Positions 24,946 through 36,400 of a DNA stretch of 64,000 bases are shown piece by piece. Position 1 is the first letter of the stretch, and each line of letters starts with the position of its first letter. A program made the position numbers and the translations under genes. This stretch comes from Fervidobacterium nodosum Rt17-B1 (GTDB taxonomy: Bacteria; Thermotogota; Thermotogae; Thermotogales; Fervidobacteriaceae), in assembly GCF_000017545.1 (NCBI RefSeq), contig NC_009718.1, forward strand, positions 992,001 to 1,056,000. The letters are read 5' to 3'. The notes under the pieces are model-generated. The model had not been told where the DNA came from. It did no database searches and saw only the letters and a list, made by a program, of their open reading frames with translations.

Positions 24946-27297
24946 GTGTTTTATTCACACCCGGATAAAAGATTAATCGAACATTTAAAAGAAGTTTACG
25001 AAATATCTCAAGAAAAAATAAATGACGGTGATTTAAAAAAGTGCTTTAAGATAATAGCATACACTCATGATTTTGGAAAATTTACCACATATTTTCAAAA
25101 ATATTTAGAAACAAAGAAAGAAGGAAAATATGCAAAACACGGTTTCATTTCGGCTCTATTTGCGGCTTTTTGTAGTCTAAAAGAATTTGGTACGGAAAGT
25201 TTTCTTCCATTGATTTCTTATAGCGTAGTACTGCATCATCATGGTGACTTGGAAAACGTAGATAATCACTTACCTATAAGCACAAGAGGTATAATGAACT
25301 CTGACTATAAATTAGCTGATAAGATAGAAATATTTGAAGTCCAAAGGAATGACATAATAAAGAATAAAGATTCAATTATAGAAGAGTACAAAACCATAGA
25401 CGAACAAGAAGAATATAAAATTAATTTTGTAGAATACATTCAGAAATTCTTAGAATGTGATATTGTAGAAGTTCTAAAAATGCTAAAACAAATAAAGATA
25501 AAATTAGAGAAAGAAAAAAGTGATGATGTGTTTTTCATTCATCAATTGCTTTATTCTGCTTTAATATCCGCAGACAAACTCAGCGCATCTGGAACAATAA
25601 TTCCGAATGAAGCTTTTGCCAGTTTTGCGGAACTAAACAGAGGAAGAGAAGTAATGATAAAAACTGCTATTAACAATTTAGGAATAAATGAAATAAGGAA
25701 TGAAATATTTGAAAGAATTCAAAAAAATTTAGAAAAGTACTATAATAAATCGAGAATATTTACAATAACTGCGCCTACTGGGACGGGAAAAACTTTCGCT
25801 GGTTTCTTCGCGGCAGTAAAATTAAGAGAGCTTTTAGGTGGCAATCGAAGAATTGTTTACTCACTCCCATTTACCTCAATAATAGACCAAAATTACGAAA
25901 CAATTTATCAGATACATAAAGTTTTGAAAAACTTCGAAAGGGAAAGTAGCAAGTACATAATAAAGCACCATAGTTTAGTGAAACCTGAATACATAGAAAA
26001 CGAATATAAGTATGATTTATTAGAATCTGAACTACTAATTGAAAATTGGTCAAGTGGAATAATTGTAACAACTTTTGTTCAACTCTTTGAAACATTAATA
26101 AGTACGAGAAATAGAATGCTGAAAAAACTAATCAACATAAAAGGCTCTATAATTATCTTAGACGAAATACAAGCCATAGACATTTCTCTGTTACCTCTTA
26201 TTGAATATGTTTTAGAAAAAGCGACAGAACTATATGATTTAAGAATAATACTTATGACAGCAACAAAACCGTACATATTTAAAGATTCTTTAGAACTCTT
26301 GGATAACAATGAAAAATACTTTTCAATTTTTAATCGAACAACTCTTTTACCAAATTTATCTAGCAGAAAATTAGAGGATTTTATAAAAGAACTCAAAGAA
26401 AATTTGCAAGATAAGTCATATTTAATAGTCTGCAATACAATAAATTCCTCGTTAGAAGTGTACGAAAATTTAAAAGGAATAAACAGACCCGTTTTTTACT
26501 TATCAACAAATTTACTCCCAATTCATAGATTAGAAAAAATAAAAAAAATAAAAGAACTCTTAAGTAAAGGCGAAAAGATAATACTTGTTTCTACTCAAGT
26601 TGTGGAGGCAGGAGTAGATATTGATTTTGATGTGGTAATAAGAGATATAGGACCTTTGGATTCTATTATCCAATGCGCCGGAAGATGTAATAGAAATAAT
26701 TTAAAAGAAAACGGGACAGTATATGTTTACTCTCTTATTCCAAATGAGAGCAATAATGATTTAACTTACGGATATGGAAGATACATCTATGGTTTGACAA
26801 CTCTCCAAGAGACGAAAAAGATATTGCAAAAATCAGAAAAATACAGTGAAAAAGATTATTTCTGCTTAATTTCAGAGTATTTTAAATCTATTCAGGAAAA
26901 TTTATCTAAGAAAAGGTCAGAAAACTTGATTAAATCAATAAAAACTTTAAATTTCTCTGAAGATAAAAGTGAAAATATAACACCAATATCAGATTTTTCG
27001 ATTATAGAAAACAAGCCAAATTTTGTGGATGTTTTTGTAATGTGCGATGATATTTCAGAAGAAGGTTTTAAAAGATTTTGTGACATAATAAAATTAAAAG
27101 ATTATTATGAAAAACGAGAAAAGTACTTAGAAATAAAGCCAATAATAAGCAATTACACAATTTCAGTACCGATAGAATACCATTCATCTTTTGTTGAACA
27201 ATTTGGACTTTATGTTATTCCACGTGAAATAGTAAATGATTACTACAATTATGAAACTGGGTTTAAAAGGCACAAGAAATCTTATGATATAATATGA
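24946..27297 (+). CDS. cas3: Cas3 nuclease-helicase
   Basis: Cas3 is recruited to Cascade-bound targets and degrades the DNA. The 783-residue protein has an N-terminal HD nuclease domain (EHLKEVYEI, AYTHDFGKFTTYFQ and VVLHHHGDLENVDNH supply the metal ligands), then a superfamily 2 helicase with APTGTGKTFAGFFA (Walker A), SLPFTSIIDQNYE, IIILDEIQAIDISLLP (DExH-type box), LMTATKPY (motif III), STQVVEAGVDIDFD (motif V) and IQCAGRCNRN (motif VI). I chose GTG 24946 with TTGGAGGG ahead; a longer frame starting at 24895 begins inside the hairpin. Confidence 0.95.
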   Translation: MFYSHPDKRLIEHLKEVYEISQEKINDGDLKKCFKIIAYTHDFGKFTTYFQKYLETKKEGKYAKHGFISALFAAFCSLKEFGTESFLPLISYSVVLHHHGDLENVDNHLPISTRGIMNSDYKLADKIEIFEVQRNDIIKNKDSIIEEYKTIDEQEEYKINFVEYIQKFLECDIVEVLKMLKQIKIKLEKEKSDDVFFIHQLLYSALISADKLSASGTIIPNEAFASFAELNRGREVMIKTAINNLGINEIRNEIFERIQKNLEKYYNKSRIFTITAPTGTGKTFAGFFAAVKLRELLGGNRRIVYSLPFTSIIDQNYETIYQIHKVLKNFERESSKYIIKHHSLVKPEYIENEYKYDLLESELLIENWSSGIIVTTFVQLFETLISTRNRMLKKLINIKGSIIILDEIQAIDISLLPLIEYVLEKATELYDLRIILMTATKPYIFKDSLELLDNNEKYFSIFNRTTLLPNLSSRKLEDFIKELKENLQDKSYLIVCNTINSSLEVYENLKGINRPVFYLSTNLLPIHRLEKIKKIKELLSKGEKIILVSTQVVEAGVDIDFDVVIRDIGPLDSIIQCAGRCNRNNLKENGTVYVYSLIPNESNNDLTYGYGRYIYGLTTLQETKKILQKSEKYSEKDYFCLISEYFKSIQENLSKKRSENLIKSIKTLNFSEDKSENITPISDFSIIENKPNFVDVFVMCDDISEEGFKRFCDIIKLKDYYEKREKYLEIKPIISNYTISVPIEYHSSFVEQFGLYVIPREIVNDYYNYETGFKRHKKSYDII

Positions 27298-27312
27298 ATA
27301 ATATGATATAAT
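27286..27312 (+). promoter_or_regulatory. Tandem extended -10 elements at the array leader
   Basis: A 13-base direct repeat (TATGATATAATAT at 27283-27295 and 27302-27314) brings two TGATATAAT extended -10 elements (hexamers 27288-27293 and 27307-27312), the first overlapping the end of cas3. They are the best candidates for driving pre-crRNA transcription. Confidence 0.55.
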
Positions 27313-27472
27313 ATAAACACAAGCATAAAATTCGTCGACCATCAATCATGCAAAAATAACTGGAGATCGACGAAAAAGAGAAGTAAGAAAATTAAAAGGT
27401 TTTGGAAGTTGATTAACAAAATAGTAAAAAACAATAAAAATCCAAAACCTTTTAAAAATCAATACCAAGCGG
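27298..27472 (+). promoter_or_regulatory. CRISPR leader with two inverted repeats
   Basis: This 175-base AT-rich region between cas3 and the first repeat has no gene. By repeat polarity (3' end ATTGAAAC) it is the leader. It contains TTCGTCGA (27331-27338) against TCGACGAA (27367-27374), and TTAAAAGGTTTTGGA (27392-27406) against TCCAAAACCTTTTAA (27441-27455), a perfect 15-bp inverted repeat ending 17 bases before the first repeat. Leaders promote transcription and guide Cas1-Cas2 integration at the first repeat. Confidence 0.8.
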
Positions 27473-30400
27473 GCTTTTAGCATACCTATTAGGGATTGAA
27501 ACGAAGAACAACTTAAGCAGTTTTTCACCAGATAGCAGGGCTTTTAGCATACCTATTAGGGATTGAAACAATTGAAATCCAGACGGATAACCCTTAGATT
27601 TGACCCAGCTTTTAGCATACCTATTAGGGATTGAAACCGTGCATATGGTGTTGATTCGAGAAAGATTTTTGCGCTTTTAGCATACCTATTAGGGATTGAA
27701 ACGTGGATGTGGCTTATCTTCGTCAAATGGATGTTTTTCGCTTTTAGCATACCTATTAGGGATTGAAACTTGACAAACACAAGCTTGAGGCACCATACTA
27801 TTTAGCTTTTAGCATACCTATTAGGGATTGAAACGAAGTTGCTCAAGTTCACCCTGATAATTTTTGAATAGCTTTTAGCATACCTATTAGGGATTGAAAC
27901 GCAAAATGCACTGTTTTTTACACACGCGCTTCGACGCTTTTAGCATACCTATTAGGGATTGAAACGAAGCAATACTGATTTTTCAATTACTGGCTCTTTA
28001 GCCGGCTTTTAGCATACCTATTAGGGATTGAAACATGGCAATAGGTAATCAGCTCTACAACTGGAACCTCGGCTTTTAGCATACCTATTAGGGATTGAAA
28101 CAAGTATGAAGACGAAGACGCTGGTTAATGGTGTTGGCTTTTAGCATACCTATTAGGGATTGAAACTTATACCCGCCGTTGTAGTTCTTTTGGTATCCTT
28201 GGCTTTTAGCATACCTATTAGGGATTGAAACCCAATCATCGGACACGCAGATGGAATAGTCTTCGTAGGCTTTTAGCATACCTATTAGGGATTGAAACTG
28301 AGCTTGCAAGACTCACAGCCCAAGCAAACAATACACGCTTTTAGCATACCTATTAGGGATTGAAACTACCACCAAACGCGGTATACGTCTTGGTCTAAAA
28401 ATTTGCTTTTAGCATACCTATTAGGGATTGAAACGGTGCTATCTTTTTAAATCCATACAGCAATTTTGCGCTTTTAGCATACCTATTAGGGATTGAAACA
28501 TTTTTACCTCCTTCAGAACCTCTGTTTCTGATTCTGGCTTTTAGCATACCTATTAGGGATTGAAACTATTTTTCTAAAAACTGCAACAAAGCACCAACTT
28601 CGCTTTTAGCATACCTATTAGGGATTGAAACCCAGCTCATATTCTTGTTCTTCATCGGCTCTCTGAGCTTTTAGCATACCTATTAGGGATTGAAACGCTG
28701 GTTCGTGAAGTTTGCCATTAACAATGGTTCTTTGCTTTTAGCATACCTATTAGGGATTGAAACGTGCTCACCATGGTAATTCTCCTCGGGGTGACACCGC
28801 TTTTAGCATACCTATTAGGGATTGAAACTAATAAAATTCTAAGCCAAAATCTGTGTTGTTGTGCTTTTAGCATACCTATTAGGGATTGAAACAGAGGCTT
28901 GACGAACTTCTTACTTCTGATACTAAACAGCTTTTAGCATACCTATTAGGGATTGAAACCAAAAAAAGCTAATTGACAAAAACAGAAGTTGTGGCTTTTA
29001 GCATACCTATTAGGGATTGAAACGAAGCATCGTCTATGAGCTTGAAACACTTTCGTTGGCTTTTAGCATACCTATTAGGGATTGAAACAATCTATAGCAA
29101 ACCACATAGAATCGCAGCCGTAATGCTTTTAGCATACCTATTAGGGATTGAAACCGCAGCTTCTCTTCTCTTGTCTTGAGTGCCTGTGTGCTTTTAGCAT
29201 ACCTATTAGGGATTGAAACCAGGTGTGTCTTAACTCAAACTCTTCGTCGTTTGAGCTTTTAGCATACCTATTAGGGATTGAAACTTCGAAACACTTTTGG
29301 TGCTACTTGCTCTGTTGGACAACGCTTTTAGCATACCTATTAGGGATTGAAACTTCTGCAAGTAAAAGTTTAGAAGTTGCTCAAGTTCGCTTTTAGCATA
29401 CCTATTAGGGATTGAAACTCGATAGCGTAGGCTTGGCTGCAGGTGGTGGGATTGAGCTTTTAGCATACCTATTAGGGATTGAAACATTTTAGTATTGAAC
29501 TCATGAGGTTAGAAGGTGAGGCTTTTAGCATACCTATTAGGGATTGAAACCCAACGCTAACGCGAGTTGCCCCTCCCCGCGTTTGAATGCTTTTAGCATA
29601 CCTATTAGGGATTGAAACGGATTGCTGACGTGCTCACAAAAGGTGCTTTTTCTGGCTTTTAGCATACCTATTAGGGATTGAAACAAAGCTCTAACAGAAC
29701 TCTATAAAGCAGCTACAAGCTTTTAGCATACCTATTAGGGATTGAAACCATGCAGAAAGGAGAGTGAGGGGAATGAGATTGCCAGAGCTTTTAGCATACC
29801 TATTAGGGATTGAAACAAAAAAATTTACATCAGCGTAATCAAATTTTGTGAGCTTTTAGCATACCTATTAGGGATTGAAACCAACTGTAGCTGGTGGTCT
29901 AAAGGTTTGGCGTTCATTGGCTTTTAGCATACCTATTAGGGATTGAAACTTCTGCTTATGGTGCAGAGTATTTTGATGGGGTATCGCTTTTAGCATACCT
30001 ATTAGGGATTGAAACAGAAAAGAAAATTCGTTAAGCCAGCCAGGAGGCTGGGAGCTTTTAGCATACCTATTAGGGATTGAAACCAGAGAGAAAAGTATTT
30101 CAAAGGAGGTGTTTGTATGCTTTTAGCATACCTATTAGGGATTGAAACACGACGTCAACACCAGAGAATGAAAGAAGAATCATTGCTTTTAGCATACCTA
30201 TTAGGGATTGAAACTATGAAGCTGGTGAAAATTCATTGTTAACTTTACGGCTTTTAGCATACCTATTAGGGATTGAAACTACGGTTCTCTCGTGATATCC
30301 AAGACGATAAAAACTGGCTTTTAGCATACCTATTAGGGATTGAAACAGTTGTGTTGCTTCAAAATCTCAACTAGTCTGTCTTCAGCTTTTAGCATACCTA

Positions 30401-33400
30401 TTAGGGATTGAAACATTGTTTCGCTGGGGGAGGGGTCCCAGCACACGCTGGCTTTTAGCATACCTATTAGGGATTGAAACCGCACAAGTTCAGTACTTCA
30501 TCTCGCGTCATGTATTCGCTTTTAGCATACCTATTAGGGATTGAAACTGGATATTTTTGTGTCTGGCTTGGCTGCACTCTTTGGCTTTTAGCATACCTAT
30601 TAGGGATTGAAACTTCTCCCATCGTATGTTTTCAGAGAGAGGATATGCTTAGCTTTTAGCATACCTATTAGGGATTGAAACTTAAATTGGAAGACAAGCA
30701 AAACATCCTTTTTAAAGCTTTTAGCATACCTATTAGGGATTGAAACAAAAGACAAATAAAGCCAAGCGTCGAGCCATACTTTCTGGCTTTTAGCATACCT
30801 ATTAGGGATTGAAACGATGTTCGCTGGGGGAGGGGTCCCAGCGTATGCTGGCTTTTAGCATACCTATTAGGGATTGAAACTTGTCAATATATATAAGTGC
30901 ATCAAACCCACGAAGGCTTTTAGCATACCTATTAGGGATTGAAACACTTTCGGGGTATATATCCCAGTATGCACCTACACTGCTTTTAGCATACCTATTA
31001 GGGATTGAAACATTGTTTTGGGATTTTCAAGTGTGTTTTTTGCTGTGGCTTTTAGCATACCTATTAGGGATTGAAACGAACAAAACCAATGTCAACGAAT
31101 CTCGCAATTTTCAGCTTTTAGCATACCTATTAGGGATTGAAACTTTAATCAAACCCACGATCAAACCCACGCAGTATCTGGCTTTTAGCATACCTATTAG
31201 GGATTGAAACGTGGATGCGTACAACGTTTTGATTGCGAATGGCTGCTTTTAGCATACCTATTAGGGATTGAAACGAAATAATATCGACTGAAACGCCATG
31301 CATTGTAGGCTTTTAGCATACCTATTAGGGATTGAAACCAACGATTGTTACGCCTATGATGATTGCTGCGACGGCTTTTAGCATACCTATTAGGGATTGA
31401 AACTTAAGCCGGCCAGGAGGCTTGGAGACAGAGTCTCCGGGCTTTTAGCATACCTATTAGGGATTGAAACTGGTAATAAAATGTTTTGTTAATGTCGGAC
31501 GTCTTAGCTTTTAGCATACCTATTAGGGATTGAAACCCCATGCTAGCGAATTTGAGCCGTATATGGTTGAAGCTTTTAGCATACCTATTAGGGATTGAAA
31601 CGTATCAGACGAAACAGATAACCAGCAAGCAGTACTTGGCTTTTAGCATACCTATTAGGGATTGAAACGACAGCAGTATTTCTAACAACTTGAAGCGATA
31701 TACGCTTTTAGCATACCTATTAGGGATTGAAACTGGATGAGTACTGGAAATTCCAGTGCGATATGCCAGAAGGCTTTTAGCATACCTATTAGGGATTGAA
31801 ACAGAATGTTCACATCGTCTTGCTCTTTCTGGAAAAGCTTTTAGCATACCTATTAGGGATTGAAACCTCTTTCTGGAAAAATTCTTTATACAGCCAATGT
31901 CTGCTTTTAGCATACCTATTAGGGATTGAAACTCCAGAAAGTCTAACACTTTCGAAATTTCATTTTCGCTTTTAGCATACCTATTAGGGATTGAAACGTC
32001 TTTGGGACCGGGGGTATTCTTTGTATTCGAAATAGCTTTTAGCATACCTATTAGGGATTGAAACTCGATAGCGTAGGCTTGGCTGCAGGTGGTGGGATTG
32101 AGCTTTTAGCATACCTATTAGGGATTGAAACGGGAACCACTCCGCAAGAAATTCAGCAGTTCCCCAACGCTTTTAGCATACCTATTAGGGATTGAAACGC
32201 GTTTTGCAAGGTGCGATTGGTACTGTACTTTCTGTGCTTTTAGCATACCTATTAGGGATTGAAACAAAGATATACATTTTTTTTGTGACTTGTGGGACGA
32301 GCTTTTAGCATACCTATTAGGGATTGAAACTTCGACGAGGTGCGAAGAGAAATCGAGCTCCGGAAGCTTTTAGCATACCTATTAGGGATTGAAACATGGA
32401 ACGAATAATGGAATATAAGGGTCACGTATATTTGCTTTTAGCATACCTATTAGGGATTGAAACTTATGTGTGTCACATTTGGCTAGGTATATCAAACATA
32501 GCTTTTAGCATACCTATTAGGGATTGAAACTTGACTTTGTTACAACTACTGGTATTTTCGAAAAGCTTTTAGCATACCTATTAGGGATTGAAACCCATCT
32601 TCACCTAGTTTAACAATCTCAACAGACATCTGCTTTTAGCATACCTATTAGGGATTGAAACACTACTTCTGTTCTGCCAAAGTATTGCGGATAGCGCCTT
32701 TCCAAGCTTTTAGCATACCTATTAGGGATTGAAACCAAAAAAGGGTAGAATTCACTATCACGTGATTCTGGCTTTTAGCATACCTATTAGGGATTGAAAC
32801 CTTGATAATTCCTTTATCCCGGGCAGTTCATGATAACCGCTTTTAGCATACCTATTAGGGATTGAAACGTTGTTTTCGCTGGGGGAGGGGTCCCGCTGGG
32901 AGGGCTTTTAGCATACCTATTAGGGATTGAAACTAAAGTGGTTCAAAACAATGTCTATGAACTAATTCATGGCTTTTAGCATACCTATTAGGGATTGAAA
33001 CCGTATTCTGGAGCTAGCTATCAGGGAAGTACAAACAGCTTTTAGCATACCTATTAGGGATTGAAACTAGGGTTGAATAATTGAATAATTGAGTAATTGC
33101 CCAGCTTTTAGCATACCTATTAGGGATTGAAACTTTTTTTGCCACTGGTAAAGGCTTTTCAACTAGCTGCTTTTAGCATACCTATTAGGGATTGAAACCC
33201 CTCTTTTCTATTTCTTCATTCGCTCCCAACTTTACGCTTTTAGCATACCTATTAGGGATTGAAACGATTTGTGATGTTTATTGTTAATTCCATACTTGCA
33301 ATGCTTTTAGCATACCTATTAGGGATTGAAACGGCGATCGAGTTCCTCCGACGACAAGTCGGAAAGTAGCTTTTAGCATACCTATTAGGGATTGAAACAA

Positions 33401-36400
33401 GTGAAGATGAAAAAGTAAATATTTTTTGCTCTGCCGCTTTTAGCATACCTATTAGGGATTGAAACGCGAAAGATTCTACTATCACGGTGACTTTTACGCG
33501 TGCTTTTAGCATACCTATTAGGGATTGAAACGTGGGACGACTGATAACTTGAATAGTCGTGCCATAGCTTTTAGCATACCTATTAGGGATTGAAACATAA
33601 TCCAATTAACAATAAATGCGGACCAGAACGCTGGCTTTTAGCATACCTATTAGGGATTGAAACGTGAATACTGCAGTTGATTTGTCAGCGCTCTTTTCCC
33701 GCTTTTAGCATACCTATTAGGGATTGAAACCTTTGCGAAAATGTTACAAAAATTGAGTTTCAATCCCGCTTTTAGCATACCTATTAGGGATTGAAACCAT
33801 ATGCGATTCTTAGATTTGTGATGTTTATTGTGCTTTTAGCATACCTATTAGGGATTGAAACTTTTGCTTTTGTTAAAAAAAAGAAAAGAAAAGAAAAGCT
33901 TTTAGCATACCTATTAGGGATTGAAACGAGATAAGTATTGTTGGGGTGTGCTTCGTTGGTCGTGCTTTTAGCATACCTATTAGGGATTGAAACGCTTGAT
34001 TCAAACCATTAGAAATAGTATTAGAAATATGCTTTTAGCATACCTATTAGGGATTGAAACTATTGAATGGTTGTGACTACCAAGGCACGACCAACGGCTT
34101 TTAGCATACCTATTAGGGATTGAAACTATTGTGTCATTTGACGAATGGAAGTGATATTTTGGCTTTTAGCATACCTATTAGGGATTGAAACAGAAAATGA
34201 AGTTCGTAAAGCCAGCCAGGAGGCTTGGAGAGCTTTTAGCATACCTATTAGGGATTGAAACAAAGAAAAAATATAAGAAAAATGGAGGTGTGAATATAGC
34301 TTTTAGCATACCTATTAGGGATTGAAACCTTCTATATCGTCGAAGGTAAAAACTCTGTGTACAGAGCTTTTAGCATACCTATTAGGGATTGAAACATTCC
34401 ATACTTGCAATTGTCTGGAGAATGGGGGAAGCTTTTAGCATACCTATTAGGGATTGAAACTAACCGAATCCCCCTTTGGTTGTGGGACAAAGGATATCCT
34501 GCTTTTAGCATACCTATTAGGGATTGAAACTCATATTTTTTGATAAATTCAACCAAACTAGAAACCGCTTTTAGCATACCTATTAGGGATTGAAACTTCA
34601 AGTAATCGTCGTCCCACAAGTCAAAAAAAACTAGCTTTTAGCATACCTATTAGGGATTGAAACAGTATTGTTCCACGCTATCACGAGATTCCCCATATTA
34701 GCTTTTAGCATACCTATTAGGGATTGAAACTAGCGAACAACCCGAATGTTTTACAACGTATTTCAGCTTTTAGCATACCTATTAGGGATTGAAACGAAAT
34801 ATCACACTCAAAAATGTCAATACTTGTACCGGCTTTTAGCATACCTATTAGGGATTGAAACATTGGGTGGTGGTTTGAATGATTACATACGCTATTCTGC
34901 TTTTAGCATACCTATTAGGGATTGAAACCTTTGCGCAAATGTTACAAAAATTGAGTTTTAATCCCGCTTTTAGCATACCTATTAGGGATTGAAACTTGGA
35001 GTAAAAGGTCACCAAAAATTGAAGTTACAGCTTTTAGCATACCTATTAGGGATTGAAACTCTACAATTTTCTCAATATTCCAACTATCAACAACATGCTT
35101 TTAGCATACCTATTAGGGATTGAAACCTTCATCGATGAATACAATACCGTCACGCAATTTCTTGCTTTTAGCATACCTATTAGGGATTGAAACATTCAAT
35201 CAACTTAACCATACATATATCAACCTCACATGCTTTTAGCATACCTATTAGGGATTGAAACGTATACCATATATTTTCACTTTTTGCATTGCGTTTGCTT
35301 TTAGCATACCTATTAGGGATTGAAACATCTTTTCGGCTCTACTGTCGATCTTTCGGGGTATAGCTTTTAGCATACCTATTAGGGATTGAAACTATGTGGA
35401 ATAAAAGAACGCCGGCAATTGAAGTTTGCTTTTAGCATACCTATTAGGGATTGAAACCGTATGACTCAAATACTGGTTCATGGAATACTGGCAGCTTTTA
35501 GCATACCTATTAGGGATTGAAACCAACGTATTTCGTAGCTCACGAGTTCTCTCAAAATCAGCTTTTAGCATACCTATTAGGGATTGAAACCTTTTTCGAT
35601 GAACTCTCTGTACTCTAAGACTTTCTCAGCTTTTAGCATACCTATTAGGGATTGAAACTCCTTTGTCAATATCCAATATAATGCCATACATACTAGCTTT
35701 TAGCATACCTATTAGGGATTGAAACTTCGGTTAGGTGTACATAACATAATTAGGCAATCCTAGCTTTTAGCATACCTATTAGGGATTGAAACCAGGTTGT
35801 AACAAAAGCGTTTCACAAACGAAATGAAAGCTTTTAGCATACCTATTAGGGATTGAAACCTGGTGCAGCTGCACTTTCTACTTGGGCAAAGTTCGGCTTT
35901 TAGCATACCTATTAGGGATTGAAACTTTACATTATAGAAAGGGGGTGAATGTGAATGAATGCTTTTAGCATACCTATTAGGGATTGAAACTTTTGAACGT
36001 TTTTAAATGCGCGATACGTCTGTTTTGCTTTTAGCATACCTATTAGGGATTGAAACCTTTGCGAAAATGTTACGAAAAAAGGCTTCAATCCCGCTTTTAG
36101 CATACCTATTAGGGATTGAAACTTGAAGGGGTTAATTCTGCGTGGAGGATTTATACGCTTTTAGCATACCTATTAGGGATTGAAACTTTGATTTACCAAA
36201 CCTCTATTTCTCATATTTCTTTGCTTTTAGCATACCTATTAGGGATTGAAACATAGCAAGCTTTCTTCTTTGCAGAATGATATTGCAGGCTTTTAGCATA
36301 CCTATTAGGGATTGAAACTTAAGAAATACCGACGCTTGTATTTCGACCACAAAAGAGCTTTTAGCATACCTATTAGGGATTGAAACTAAAGCCAGCCAGG

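Noticed and set aside
33862-33897. A-rich spacer with AAAAG repeats as a separate microsatellite
   Set aside because: It has normal spacer length and borders and is simply a low-complexity spacer.
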